NCBI GenBank assembly: GCA_964539855.1
Contig: CAZIJR010000032.1
Location: 1 to 5,795 of the forward strand
Source: XYD1-FULL-39-28 sp964539855
Lineage (GTDB): Bacteria > Patescibacteriota > Minisyncoccia > Minisyncoccales > Staskawiczbacteraceae
Direction of reading: 5' to 3'
DNA: 5,795 bases
The notes beneath the pieces are model-generated. The model saw only the letters and a program-made list of their open reading frames with translations. It made no database searches and was not told where the DNA came from. Both the position numbers and the translations under genes were made by a program. Numbering within the stretch: the first letter of the stretch is position 1; the number at the start of each line of letters is the position of its first letter. Below, piece by piece: positions 1 to 5,795 of this stretch.

Positions 1-1539
1 AACGCGAATATTATTATCCTTTAATTGTTTTTCAACTTGTTTGGCATAGTTATCATGCTTTTCAGAAATAGGTATTACAGCAACCTGCACGGGGGATAGC
101 CATACAGGAAATGCCCCAGCATAATGTTCTATTATCAAGGCTAAAAATCTTTCGTAAGATCCTAAAATGGCACGGTGCACCATAACGGGATTTTTTTCTT
201 TTCCATCCTTGTCTACATAAGCTAGATTAAACTTTTTAGGAGTTGCAAAATCAATTTGAACAGTGGGAATTTGAACTTCTTTTCCAATAGCGTCTTTGAA
301 CATAAAATCTAATTTAGGCCCATATAACGCAGCTTCACCAGGGCATTTTTTGGCGTCTAAATTCATTTCTTCGGAAACCTCTTTTAAAATTTTCTCGCAC
401 ATATCCCAATCTTTTTTTTCGCCGATATATTTGCTAGAATCTTTTCCTCTGGTGGACAAAGAAACCCAATGGTTGCCCCAAAGACCTATTGAAGTGTAAA
501 ACTCTTTTATAATATTGACTAAGGTTTTTATTTCGTCTTTCACCTGATTTTTTGTACAGAAAGTATGTCCGTCCTCGCAGGTTATTGCGTACACTCTGGT
601 TAATCCTCCAACTTCGCCTGGTTTTTCAGCTCTGTATTGTTTTTCAGACTCCATATATCGTATGGGCAGGTCTCTATAGGATCTTGGCCTAGATGCATAG
701 ATTTGGGTTTGATGGGGGCATTGCACGGGCTTCATTACAAACTTATGGCCCATTTTCGATGTCACATGGAAAAGCTCGTCTGCAAATTTTTTAGCATGTC
801 CCGAAATTTCATAAAGATCTATTTTTGCTAAGTGCGGTGTAGAAACTTTTTCAAATCCATGATTCCTACAAATTTTTTCAACTTCTCTTTGAAGTTCCTC
901 TTTTATGGCTGTTCCTTTGGCAGTAAAAAGGGGAAGACCCGGACCCACTAATTCTGAAAAGCAAAACAAGTCTAATTCTTTTCCGAGCTTTCTGTGATCT
1001 CTTTTTTTTGCTTCTTCCATCATCGTCATATAATCAGCCAATTCCTTTTCTGTTTCAAAAGCCACCCCATAAATGCGGGTCAACATCTTATTTTTTTCAT
1101 TGCCTTTCCAGTAAGCCCCAGCAATTTTAGTAAGCTTAAATGCTTTGGGACTTATTTCACTAGTATTTTTAACATGAGGTCCCGAGCAAAGATTTTCAAA
1201 ATCACCAGATTTGTAAAAGCTTACTTTTTTCTCCCCCTTCTTTTTCAAGTCTTTTATAAGCTCTGTTTTGTATTTATCTTTTTTGTAAAAAGCTAAAGCT
1301 TTGGGAAAAGTCATGTTATGTTGTTCAAATTTGATGTTTTCTTTTATGAGCTCACGCATCCTAGATTCAATTTTTTCTAACATTTCTTGAGTAATGGGTT
1401 TTGAAGTGTCATAATCCTGGTAAAATCCATTTTCAATTGTGGGTCCAACGCCCAAGCCTGTTTTGGGATAGATCTCCAAAACCGCCATGGTCATTAAGTG
1501 AGATAAAGAATGCCTTATAGAATCTATTTTTTCTGACAT
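1..1539 (-). CDS. thrS: Threonyl-tRNA synthetase, TGS-less, 3' end cut by window edge
   Basis: This gene encodes the class II synthetase that charges tRNA-Thr in the cytoplasm. 513 codons are visible; the rest of the anticodon-binding domain lies outside the window. The protein starts directly in the editing (N2/SAD) domain: H10 and H14 (RHSLSH) and C118/H122 (CSGPH) match the E. coli editing site HxxxH and CxxxH. The catalytic core follows: SGH near residue 245, C274 in QCPHQ, motif 2 (YRAE, about 300), H325 in EDGH, and motif 3 with H455 in HRAILGS. C274, H325 and H455 correspond to the zinc ligands that bind the threonine hydroxyl. The anticodon-binding domain begins around FPVWLSPVQVAV. 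There is no upstream TGS domain: an in-frame TAA lies at 1567-1569, and ATG at 1537-1539 is the only start after it. No Shine-Dalgarno is seen. It lies downstream of dnaE on the same strand but is separated from it by a terminator. Family assignment is very secure. Confidence 0.97.
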   Translation of the reverse strand, partial: MSEKIDSIRHSLSHLMTMAVLEIYPKTGLGVGPTIENGFYQDYDTSKPITQEMLEKIESRMRELIKENIKFEQHNMTFPKALAFYKKDKYKTELIKDLKKKGEKKVSFYKSGDFENLCSGPHVKNTSEISPKAFKLTKIAGAYWKGNEKNKMLTRIYGVAFETEKELADYMTMMEEAKKRDHRKLGKELDLFCFSELVGPGLPLFTAKGTAIKEELQREVEKICRNHGFEKVSTPHLAKIDLYEISGHAKKFADELFHVTSKMGHKFVMKPVQCPHQTQIYASRPRSYRDLPIRYMESEKQYRAEKPGEVGGLTRVYAITCEDGHTFCTKNQVKDEIKTLVNIIKEFYTSIGLWGNHWVSLSTRGKDSSKYIGEKKDWDMCEKILKEVSEEMNLDAKKCPGEAALYGPKLDFMFKDAIGKEVQIPTVQIDFATPKKFNLAYVDKDGKEKNPVMVHRAILGSYERFLALIIEHYAGAFPVWLSPVQVAVIPISEKHDNYAKQVEKQLKDNNIRV

Positions 1540-1569
1540 ATTTTTTATATTAAATTTTAAGTATTTTTA

Positions 1570-1578
1570 ATCTTACCA
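1570..1578 (-). promoter_or_regulatory. Probable thrS promoter, extended -10
   Basis: Reading the minus strand, TGG-TAAGAT is an extended -10 element (TGn plus hexamer) between the dnaE terminator and thrS. Transcription would start near 1563, giving a leader of about 24 nt. The -35 position is poor (TTTATT at 17 bases). The dnaE terminator upstream makes an independent thrS promoter necessary, but in such AT-rich DNA a nearby TTAAAAT could serve equally well. Confidence 0.35.
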
Positions 1579-1601
1579 CCCTTGTTGTAGAGAATAAAGC
1601 C

Positions 1602-1629
1602 TTGACACTAAACTAAAAACACGTATAAA
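1602..1629 (+). promoter_or_regulatory. Promoter-like sequence antisense to the dnaE 3' end
   Basis: TTGACA (1602-1607) and TATAAA (1624-1629) are separated by 16 bases on the plus strand. The hexamers are a consensus sigma70-type -35 box and a near-consensus -10 box. Transcription would begin near 1636, inside the palindrome at 1633-1660, and proceed antisense into dnaE. No plus-strand gene or terminator follows, so this may be a chance match in AT-rich DNA. Confidence 0.25.
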
Positions 1630-1660
1630 AACAAACGGCTCAGATGCATCTGAGCCGTTT
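1625..1660 (-). terminator. Intrinsic terminator of dnaE
   Basis: A perfect 28-base inverted repeat (1633-1660, arms AAACGGCTCAGATG and its complement) lies 14 bases past the dnaE stop codon. On the minus strand it is followed by GTTTTTAT, the uridine tract of a Rho-independent terminator. On the plus strand the hairpin is followed by AGCTTGG, so it should terminate only minus-strand transcription. A folded RNA would leave a small loop at the central ATGCAT. Confidence 0.88.
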
Positions 1661-1674
1661 AGCTTGGCTATGTT

Positions 1675-4600
1675 TTAGGCTTCTTTGTGAATGATTTCCT
1701 GGACGTCGTCGGCTACTAATTTTATTTCACCATTTCTATCATCAACGCGTCCGGCAATAAAGACAATTTTATTTTCTTGCAAGGCTACAGGATTTCTTTC
1801 TAAAAGATTAGGGAATATTACCACCTCCATTTTGCCGCTTAAATCTTCCAATTTCATAAACAGCATAGGCTGACCTTTTTTAGTGATAATTTTTTTTATA
1901 CTGGAAATTAAACCTCCCAGAATTATTTTTTTATTTACAAACGAAGCGTCAACTTTTATTATAGGAGTAGTTCTTTTTTCAAAAAGTTTTTTAAAATCGT
2001 TTAAAGGATGGGAACTTACATATAGTCCAAGTAATTCTTTTTCCCATCCCAGCTTTTCAAAGTTGCCGGCTGGAGTGGCGGGGTCTAGTTTTATAGTGTG
2101 GGTTATTTTAACCGCTGAATTGGCAAAAAGTCCTATTTGATTTGAGTTGCCATTTTTGTTGTTTTCTCTGGCAATTTCCAGCATTTTTTCCAGATTTTGC
2201 AAAAGCTTGTTTCTTTCTTCAAACTTATCAAAAGCACCGGCTTTGATAAGCGCTTCCATGGATTTTTTATTTAAGTCTTTTGATTTTACGCGGTAAATAA
2301 AGTCTCCAATTGATTTAAATGGACCATTGGTTTTTCTTTCTTCTACAATTGCGTCTACAATATTTACTCCCACATTTTTAATTGCCAACATTCCAAAGCG
2401 GATTTGATTTTTACCTTCTACGACTGTAAAGTTTTTTAGAGATTCATTTATGTTTGGGGCCAAAACTTCAACATCCATTTTTTTGCATTCATCTATTAAG
2501 AATGCAATTCTTTCCACGTCATTTCTTTCAGATGTTAAAACCGAAGCCATAAACTCAACAGGATAGTGAGCCTTTAAATAAGCTGTTTGGTAAGCTATGG
2601 TGGCGTAAGCTGCTGAATGGGACTTGTTAAACCCATAAGAAGCAAAAGGTAAAATCCAGTTCCACAATTCTTTTGCTACTTTTCTAGATGCGCCATTTTT
2701 TACGGCTCCGTCAACAAATTTTTGTTCCTGGGCGTCTAAAAGGTCTTTTATTTTTTTACCTACGGCTTTTCTCAAAACATCTGCCTCTCCTAAAGTAAAT
2801 CCGCAAACTTCTTGAGCAATTTTCATTAACTGTTCTTGGTAAATGCAAATGCCCTGTGTGTCTTTTAAGATAGGTTCCAGTTTAGGATGTAGATATTCTA
2901 TTTTTTGCCCACTATGCTTTCTGGAAATATAGTCAGGGATAAACTGCATTGGTCCTGGGCGATATAGAGCCACCATGGCAGTAATATCTTCAAAAGTAGT
3001 GGGGTGCAGTTCCTTTAAATATCTTTTCATACCATCAGACTCAAGCTGAAATACAGATGTGGTTATGGCTTCTTGCAAAAGCTCATAAGTTTTTGCATCG
3101 TCATAGGGAATGTTATCTAGGTCAATTTTTAAGTTATTGTGTATAACATAAATACGGGATAGAGTGTCTTCTATTATAGTAAGGTTTTTTAGGCCCAAAA
3201 AATCCATTTTTAAAAGCCCCAGGTCTTCAATGCTGTGACCTTCAAACTGGGTGATAACTCCAGAATCGGATTTGGTAGGCATTTGTAAGGGTACAATGTC
3301 TGTTAACGGTTCAGCTGAAATCACAACCCCGCAGGCGTGCGTGGAAGCGTGGCGGGCAACTCCTTCAAGCTTTTTACCAAGGTCAATTAATCGGGTTGCC
3401 ATTTCATCAGTTTCATATCTGTCTTTAAACTCGTCAACTTTTTCTAGGGTTTCATTCAGGTCCATTCCCAGAGGAATCATTTTTGCCATTTGGTCGCAGT
3501 AGGAATATGTGTATTGTAAAGCTCTGCCCACATCCCTTATAACAGCTCTAGCTGCCATTGTTCCAAAAGTTATAATTTGGGCAACGTGGTCTTGGCCATA
3601 TTTGTCGGAAACATATTTTAAAACTTCGTCTCTTCTTCTGTCGGCAAAATCCATATCTATATCTGGCATAGAAATTCTTTCTGGATTCAAAAATCTTTCA
3701 AAGAGCAAATCGTGCTTTATGGGGTCAACGTTAGTAATGTTGGTTAAATATGCAACCAAAGAGCCTCCTGCAGACCCTCTTCCGGGCCCTACAATAATTC
3801 TGTTCTCTTTTGCCCAATTCACAAAGTCTTGCACAATCAAAATATATCCGGCAAAACCTGTTTTGTTTATAACAGATAATTCATAGTTCATCCTTTCGCG
3901 TATTGTTTTTATTTGCTCTTCGTGCGCAATTGAACCAAATCTTTTTTTTAATCCAGCCTCACAAAGTTCTGTGAGATATTGCTCTGCAGTTTTTCCTTCG
4001 GGGACAGGAAAGTGGGGAAGCTTTGTTTTTCCTAGTTCAAAATTGAAATTACACTTCTCGGCAATTTTTTGCGTATTTTCAATGGCTTCCGGTACATCTT
4101 TAAAAAACTCTGCCATCTCTTCTGGGCTTATCATAGAAAAATCATCCTGGGTCATAGATAATCTTTCTGGGTCGTTAATGTCAGCGCCTGTATTTATCAA
4201 CATTAAAATGTCCTGTGCTTCAGAATCTTCTTTTTTTAAATAATGAATGTCATTTGTGGCAACCAAAGGAACACCGGTTTTTTGGGAAAGTGCTATAAGC
4301 TTTTTATTTAAGGTAAGCTGTTCTGGTATTTTTTGATGAGGCTGGAGTTCTAAATAAAAACTACCTTTACCAAATAGCTCCTCATAATATTTTGCCAAGG
4401 CTTCGGCCTCTTCATTTTTGTTTGACATTAGCAATCTTGGAATTTTGCCTTGCAGACAAGCTGACATACCAATCAATCCTTCCGCGTGCTCTTTTAATAA
4501 ATCTTCGTCAATTCTTGGTTTATAATAAAATCCTTCTAAATGTGCTTTACTTACAAGTTTTACAAGGTTTTTATATCCTTGCTCATTTTTTGCCAGCAAA

Positions 4601-4878
4601 ATCATGTGGTATCTTACGCTGTCTATGCCGGGTTGCTTGTCCTGCATTTTACCTGCGGCAACATAAACTTCGCATCCTATGATAGGCTTTATACCTTTTG
4701 CTTTTGCTTTTTTATAAAACTCAACAGCCCCGTACATTACGCCGTGGTCAGTTATGGCAACAGACTCCATACCCAGTTCTTTTACGCGATCTAAAAGATC
4801 ATCTATTTTTGTTAGACCATCTAAAAGAGAGTAGTGACTGTGAACGTGTAAATGTGTAAATTTTGGCATATTAATCAT
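1675..4878 (-). CDS. dnaE: DNA polymerase III subunit alpha (replicative polymerase, DnaE1-like)
   Basis: This is the complete 1067-residue catalytic subunit of the replicative C-family DNA polymerase. The N-terminal PHP domain (about 1-270) keeps every expected metal ligand: H11, H13, D20, H45, E70, H91, C141, D210 and H212. E. coli has a degenerate site, whereas enzymes with the full set can proofread. The palm aspartates are D406 and D408 (PDIDMDF) and D559 (KMDFLGL). The fingers carry YGFNKSHSAAY near 747. A helix-hairpin-helix (KNVGVNIVDAI) lies near 830. QIGLF at 914-918 is a canonical beta-clamp-binding motif, and an OB fold spans about 985-1060. The protein ends just after the OB fold, so it lacks the C-terminal domain with which the 1160-residue E. 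coli alpha binds tau. The first ATG gives MINMPKF; ATG at codon 4 (4867-4869) fits family N-termini and the promoter position better. It has its own promoter and terminator, so it is probably monocistronic. Confidence 0.98.
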   Translation of the reverse strand: MINMPKFTHLHVHSHYSLLDGLTKIDDLLDRVKELGMESVAITDHGVMYGAVEFYKKAKAKGIKPIIGCEVYVAAGKMQDKQPGIDSVRYHMILLAKNEQGYKNLVKLVSKAHLEGFYYKPRIDEDLLKEHAEGLIGMSACLQGKIPRLLMSNKNEEAEALAKYYEELFGKGSFYLELQPHQKIPEQLTLNKKLIALSQKTGVPLVATNDIHYLKKEDSEAQDILMLINTGADINDPERLSMTQDDFSMISPEEMAEFFKDVPEAIENTQKIAEKCNFNFELGKTKLPHFPVPEGKTAEQYLTELCEAGLKKRFGSIAHEEQIKTIRERMNYELSVINKTGFAGYILIVQDFVNWAKENRIIVGPGRGSAGGSLVAYLTNITNVDPIKHDLLFERFLNPERISMPDIDMDFADRRRDEVLKYVSDKYGQDHVAQIITFGTMAARAVIRDVGRALQYTYSYCDQMAKMIPLGMDLNETLEKVDEFKDRYETDEMATRLIDLGKKLEGVARHASTHACGVVISAEPLTDIVPLQMPTKSDSGVITQFEGHSIEDLGLLKMDFLGLKNLTIIEDTLSRIYVIHNNLKIDLDNIPYDDAKTYELLQEAITTSVFQLESDGMKRYLKELHPTTFEDITAMVALYRPGPMQFIPDYISRKHSGQKIEYLHPKLEPILKDTQGICIYQEQLMKIAQEVCGFTLGEADVLRKAVGKKIKDLLDAQEQKFVDGAVKNGASRKVAKELWNWILPFASYGFNKSHSAAYATIAYQTAYLKAHYPVEFMASVLTSERNDVERIAFLIDECKKMDVEVLAPNINESLKNFTVVEGKNQIRFGMLAIKNVGVNIVDAIVEERKTNGPFKSIGDFIYRVKSKDLNKKSMEALIKAGAFDKFEERNKLLQNLEKMLEIARENNKNGNSNQIGLFANSAVKITHTIKLDPATPAGNFEKLGWEKELLGLYVSSHPLNDFKKLFEKRTTPIIKVDASFVNKKIILGGLISSIKKIITKKGQPMLFMKLEDLSGKMEVVIFPNLLERNPVALQENKIVFIAGRVDDRNGEIKLVADDVQEIIHKEA

Positions 4879-4880
4879 TT

Positions 4881-4908
4881 ATATTATCAAATTGAAATAG
4901 TTTAACAA
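4881..4908 (-). promoter_or_regulatory. Probable dnaE promoter
   Basis: On the minus strand TTGTTA (4903-4908) and TAATAT (4881-4886) are 16 bases apart. The start of transcription would fall near 4874, between the first ATG (4878) and the second (4869), so the transcript would be leaderless or nearly so at codon 4. An overlapping TATAAA (4878-4883) would place the start at about 4871. AT-richness limits confidence. Confidence 0.45.
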
Positions 4909-4909
4909 C

Positions 4910-4938
4910 TTGACAAGGCATTTTTTGTATGATATATT
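4910..4938 (+). promoter_or_regulatory. Strong sigma70-type promoter of the candidate RNA gene
   Basis: TTGACA (4910-4915) is a perfect -35 box, followed by a 17-base spacer and TATATT (4933-4938). The predicted start is A4945 or G4946, where the AT-rich spacer gives way to GC-rich foldable sequence. The -35 box lies one base from the divergent dnaE -35 box (4903-4908). No coding start follows for over 200 bases, which suits an RNA gene or a long leader. Confidence 0.72.
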
Positions 4939-4944
4939 TTATCT

Positions 4945-5160
4945 AGAGTGCAAACTACCCAGCCCCGAGCCACGGGGCAAAAGGGCGATCTCAGAGCATT
5001 GCGCGTACCGGTTGGTTTCCTTCTATTTTTGCAGAGTTAGGGATGTTACCCTCCGTGCTCCATAACAAAGCAAGACGAAGAAGCATTTGCTCCAGATTGC
5101 CGAGCCGCGTTGAGCGGATACTATTGCATGCGTGCAATAGATCTGCTCCGCGGTTTTTTT
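4945..5160 (+). ncRNA. Candidate structured RNA, about 216 nt, class not recognised
   Basis: Promoter and terminator delimit a plus-strand transcript. By hand count 106 of 200 bases (4951-5150) are G or C, well above the AT-rich flanking genes. Pairings I can trace: a 5' hairpin 4962-4967 with 4973-4978; a long-range closing helix 4984-4991 with 5094-5101 (8 pairs, one G-U); 4994-4998 with 5088-5092; 5000-5002 with 5083-5085; 5020-5023 with 5077-5080; 5027-5032 with 5070-5075; 5036-5039 with 5063-5066; and 5040-5042 with 5049-5051. They nest into one irregular rod from 4984 to 5101. A 14-base bulge on its 5' side (5003-5016) can form a small ACC/GGT hairpin. I do not see the tRNA-like ends of tmRNA, the GGAAG-type loop of SRP RNA or the conserved cores of RNase P RNA. 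A rod with a one-sided bubble of this length is loosely reminiscent of 6S RNA, but sequence support is lacking. It could alternatively be an attenuating leader of rnhB, which starts 16 bases past the terminator. Confidence 0.68.
5105..5160 (+). terminator. Long intrinsic terminator of the candidate RNA
   Basis: CCGCG (5105-5109), GAGCGGAT (5112-5119) and CTATTGCA (5121-5128) pair with TGCAATAG (5133-5140), ATCTGCTC (5141-5148) and CGCGG (5149-5153). This gives about 21 pairs with a TGCG loop, a TT bulge and an A bulge. Seven T residues follow (5154-5160). On the minus strand no T run follows the stem, so it acts on plus-strand transcripts. A short alternative hairpin CCGC/GCGG (5105-5108 with 5114-5117) competes with the 5' arm. 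Confidence 0.93.
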
Positions 5161-5161
5161 A

Positions 5162-5170
5162 TGCTACAAT
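5162..5170 (+). promoter_or_regulatory. Probable rnhB promoter, extended -10, leaderless
   Basis: TGC-TACAAT is an extended -10 element lying just after the T tract of the preceding terminator. The usual seven-base spacing puts the transcription start at or next to A5177, the first base of the rnhB start codon. The -35 position falls inside the terminator stem and matches poorly, as is tolerated with an extended -10. No Shine-Dalgarno precedes the ATG, in line with a leaderless mRNA. Confidence 0.5.
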
Positions 5171-5176
5171 ACAGCA

Positions 5177-5795
5177 ATGAAATACCCGAATTTTAGTGAA
5201 GAAAAAAAGTTATCTAAAAAAGGATATAAGTTTATTGCCGGATTGGATGAAGCAGGCAGAGGACCTTTGGCTGGGCCAGTTGTGGCGGCCACTGTAATGA
5301 TTTTAGATTACAAAAAAATAAAAAATATTAAAAAAATAAATGACTCAAAAAAACTTTCTGAAAAACAGAGGGAATGTTTGTATAAAGTTTTAACAAAAAA
5401 TAAATATATAAAATGGGGGGTTGGGATTGTTTCAGAAAAAGTGATAGACAAAATAAATATTTTAGAAGCTTCAAAATTGGCAATGCAAAAATCCATAAAA
5501 AAACTGCATCCTGATTTTTTATTGATAGACGGAAATTTTAAAATTAATTCTGATATTTTACAAAAGTCTATTATAAAAGGGGATTCAAAAGTTTTATCAA
5601 TTGCCATGGCTTCTATTATAGCCAAAGTTACGCGGGATAGAATTATGAAAAAATATCATAAAAAATACCCTAAATACGGGTTTTTGCAACATAAGGGCTA
5701 TCCTACAAAAGCGCATTTTGCGAATTTGAGGAAATTAGGGCCGTGCAAGATACATAGGAGAACTTTTTGCCAGAAAAGTTATCCACAGGGTGATT
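5177..5795 (+). CDS. rnhB: Ribonuclease HII, 3' end cut by window edge
   Basis: RNase HII is a metal-dependent endonuclease that cleaves RNA in RNA-DNA hybrids and nicks 5' of single ribonucleotides in DNA, starting ribonucleotide excision repair. 206 codons are visible without a stop. D24 and E25 (LDEAGRG), D118 (LIDG) and D136 (KGD) form the four-carboxylate active site; the 18-residue spacing of the last two equals that of E. coli D102 and D120. The GRG motif (27-29) and the tyrosine in HKGYPT are the family's ribonucleotide-junction recognition elements. SIAMASIIAKVTRD and the C-terminal LGPCKIHRRTF are also typical. Since the family usually ends soon after HRRxF, few residues are probably missing. 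ATG at 5177 is chosen because it gives the normal distance to DEAGRG and sits at the predicted transcription start; there is no ribosome-binding site. Lysine and isoleucine content is very high, as expected at low GC. Confidence 0.97.
   Translation, partial: MKYPNFSEEKKLSKKGYKFIAGLDEAGRGPLAGPVVAATVMILDYKKIKNIKKINDSKKLSEKQRECLYKVLTKNKYIKWGVGIVSEKVIDKINILEASKLAMQKSIKKLHPDFLLIDGNFKINSDILQKSIIKGDSKVLSIAMASIIAKVTRDRIMKKYHKKYPKYGFLQHKGYPTKAHFANLRKLGPCKIHRRTFCQKSYPQGD
5779..5787 (+). other. Single consensus DnaA-box-like 9-mer
   Basis: TTATCCACA equals the strong E. coli DnaA-binding consensus (TTATnCACA). It lies within the rnhB coding sequence near the window edge. I see no second perfect copy, so it may be coincidental codon sequence (SYPQ) rather than a regulatory or origin site. 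Confidence 0.25.

Noticed and set aside
296..1296. Plus-strand open frames opposite thrS
   Set aside because: The minus strand encodes a continuous threonyl-tRNA synthetase through this whole region, so these frames are antisense shadows.
1633..1660. Perfect palindrome as a repressor operator
   Set aside because: The position just after the dnaE stop and the T tract on the minus strand explain it fully as an intrinsic terminator.
1691..4794. Several plus-strand open frames of 60-125 codons opposite dnaE
   Set aside because: They are shadows of a highly conserved polymerase gene, with no promoters or conserved motifs of their own.
4945..5160. Identification as tmRNA, SRP RNA, RNase P RNA or T-box leader
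   Set aside because: There are no tRNA-like ends or tag reading frame, no SRP apical loop motif, no RNase P core sequences, and no T-box AGGGTGGnACCGCG element. The length is also short for tmRNA and RNase P RNA.
5043..5180. Open frame of 45 codons from ATG 5043 to a TGA overlapping the rnhB start codon
   Set aside because: It runs through the long terminator hairpin, has arginine- and serine-rich composition unlike the neighbouring proteins, has no ribosome-binding site and resembles no known peptide. Best explained as chance in GC-rich structured RNA.
5308..5625. Minus-strand open frame of 105 codons opposite rnhB
   Set aside because: It is Phe/Ile-rich because it is antisense to lysine- and asparagine-rich RNase HII; the plus strand has all catalytic motifs.
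1..5795. CRISPR array, insertion sequence, tRNA or phage features
   Set aside because: No regularly spaced repeats, transposase frames, terminal inverted repeats or tRNA cloverleafs were seen; apart from two short intergenic gaps the window is housekeeping genes.

Overview
The window comes from a low-GC bacterium with lysine-rich proteins. A threonyl-tRNA synthetase that lacks the N-terminal TGS domain, short intergenic spaces and start codons without Shine-Dalgarno sequences are together most consistent with a Patescibacteria (CPR) genome. This is an inference from protein features, and no phylogeny was run.

Layout: thrS (minus, 1-1539) runs off the left edge and lacks its C-terminus. A 135-base gap (1540-1674) holds a strong hairpin terminator for dnaE, a probable thrS promoter and a promoter-like antisense sequence. 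dnaE (minus, 1675-4878) is complete and encodes the replicative DNA polymerase III alpha subunit. A 298-base gap (4879-5176) follows. It carries back-to-back divergent promoters and a GC-rich, highly foldable stretch on the plus strand ending in a long intrinsic terminator. I read this stretch as an RNA gene of about 216 nt that I cannot assign to a known class. rnhB (plus, from 5177) encodes RNase HII and runs off the right edge, probably only a few residues before its stop.

The three proteins are housekeeping enzymes: threonine charging of tRNA with editing, chromosome replication, and removal of RNA from DNA. dnaE and rnhB are divergent and flank the RNA gene. The dnaE promoter and the RNA promoter have -35 boxes one base apart. 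The rnhB promoter overlaps the end of the RNA terminator and would give a leaderless mRNA.

The most interesting element is the candidate structured RNA at about 4945-5160. It is about 53% GC in otherwise AT-rich DNA, has a consensus sigma70-type promoter with a 17-base spacer, a nested long-range fold, and a terminator with a seven-T tail. It lacks the sequence signatures I know for tmRNA, SRP RNA and RNase P RNA. A divergent 6S-like RNA or an rnhB leader remain open alternatives.
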